From Cellvibrionales bacterium UBA1963 (GTDB taxonomy: Bacteria; Pseudomonadota; Gammaproteobacteria; Pseudomonadales; UBA7434): 5,785 bases of DNA. Numbering within the stretch: position 1 is the stretch's first letter; every line of letters starts with the position of its first letter. The DNA is taken from assembly GCA_002336035.1 (NCBI GenBank), contig DDED01000046.1:1-5785 (forward strand), in the 5' to 3' direction. Of this stretch, positions 5,736 through 5,785 are shown piece by piece. The position numbers and the translations under genes were made by a program. The notes beneath the pieces were generated by a model that was given only the letters and a program-made list of their open reading frames with translations, had not been told where the DNA came from and did no database searches.

Positions 5736-5785
5736 ATGAGTGAATACAACGTTTTTACTTCAGAATCCGTTTCTGAAGGCCATCC
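5736..5785 (+). CDS. metK: S-adenosylmethionine synthetase, N-terminal fragment
   Basis: Only the first 16 codons plus two bases are in the window. They encode MSEYNVFTSESVSEGH and a partial Pro codon. FTSESVSEGHP is the invariant N-terminal signature of MetK, and its His (residue 16) is the conserved catalytic residue near the ATP phosphates. The enzyme makes SAM from methionine and ATP, the entry step of the methyl cycle. It sits 37 bases after the SahR-like regulator on the same strand, with a good ribosome binding site and no separate promoter visible, so it is probably transcribed from the operator-containing promoter upstream of that regulator. The gene continues beyond the right edge. 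Confidence 0.96.
   Translation, partial: MSEYNVFTSESVSEGH

Overview
The window looks like ordinary chromosome from a gammaproteobacterium, probably a moderate-GC, possibly marine or aquatic one outside the Enterobacteriaceae. The evidence is the run yrfG-hslR-hslO-pckA, which follows the E. coli order, together with protein sequences that match gammaproteobacterial family members residue for residue at their signature motifs. All real genes lie on the plus strand. There is no sign of an insertion sequence, phage, CRISPR array, tRNA or rRNA.

Layout: (1) positions 1-327 are the 3' end of a gene I cannot identify. (2) Positions 328-549 are non-coding and hold a likely promoter with a consensus TATAAT box. 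(3) Positions 550-2629 are a compact three-gene run: a HAD-family GMP/IMP nucleotidase (yrfG), the ribosome-rescue heat-shock protein Hsp15 (hslR) and the redox-switched chaperone Hsp33 (hslO), with gaps of roughly 27 and 43 bases. (4) A 183-base spacer leads to pckA (2813-4378), the ATP-dependent PEP carboxykinase of gluconeogenesis. pckA ends at a clear intrinsic terminator that sits inside a second, outer inverted repeat. (5) A 243-base spacer, AT-rich in its second half and carrying two perfect inverted repeats, leads to an ArsR-type HTH protein fused to a SAM-dependent methyltransferase-like domain (4622-5698). (6) 37 bases further on, metK (SAM synthetase) begins and runs off the window.

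The most informative part is the last 1.4 kb. An ArsR-HTH/methyltransferase fusion directly upstream of metK fits the SahR family, in which the methyltransferase-like domain senses S-adenosylhomocysteine and the protein represses SAM-cycle genes. The spacer in front of it contains a 14-bp perfect palindrome overlapping the best promoter candidate, and a second 9-bp inverted repeat upstream. Together these suggest an autorepressed sahR-metK operon. This matches a known type of system rather than an undescribed one. The exact operators, the very short leader and the unclear start codon are the points worth testing.
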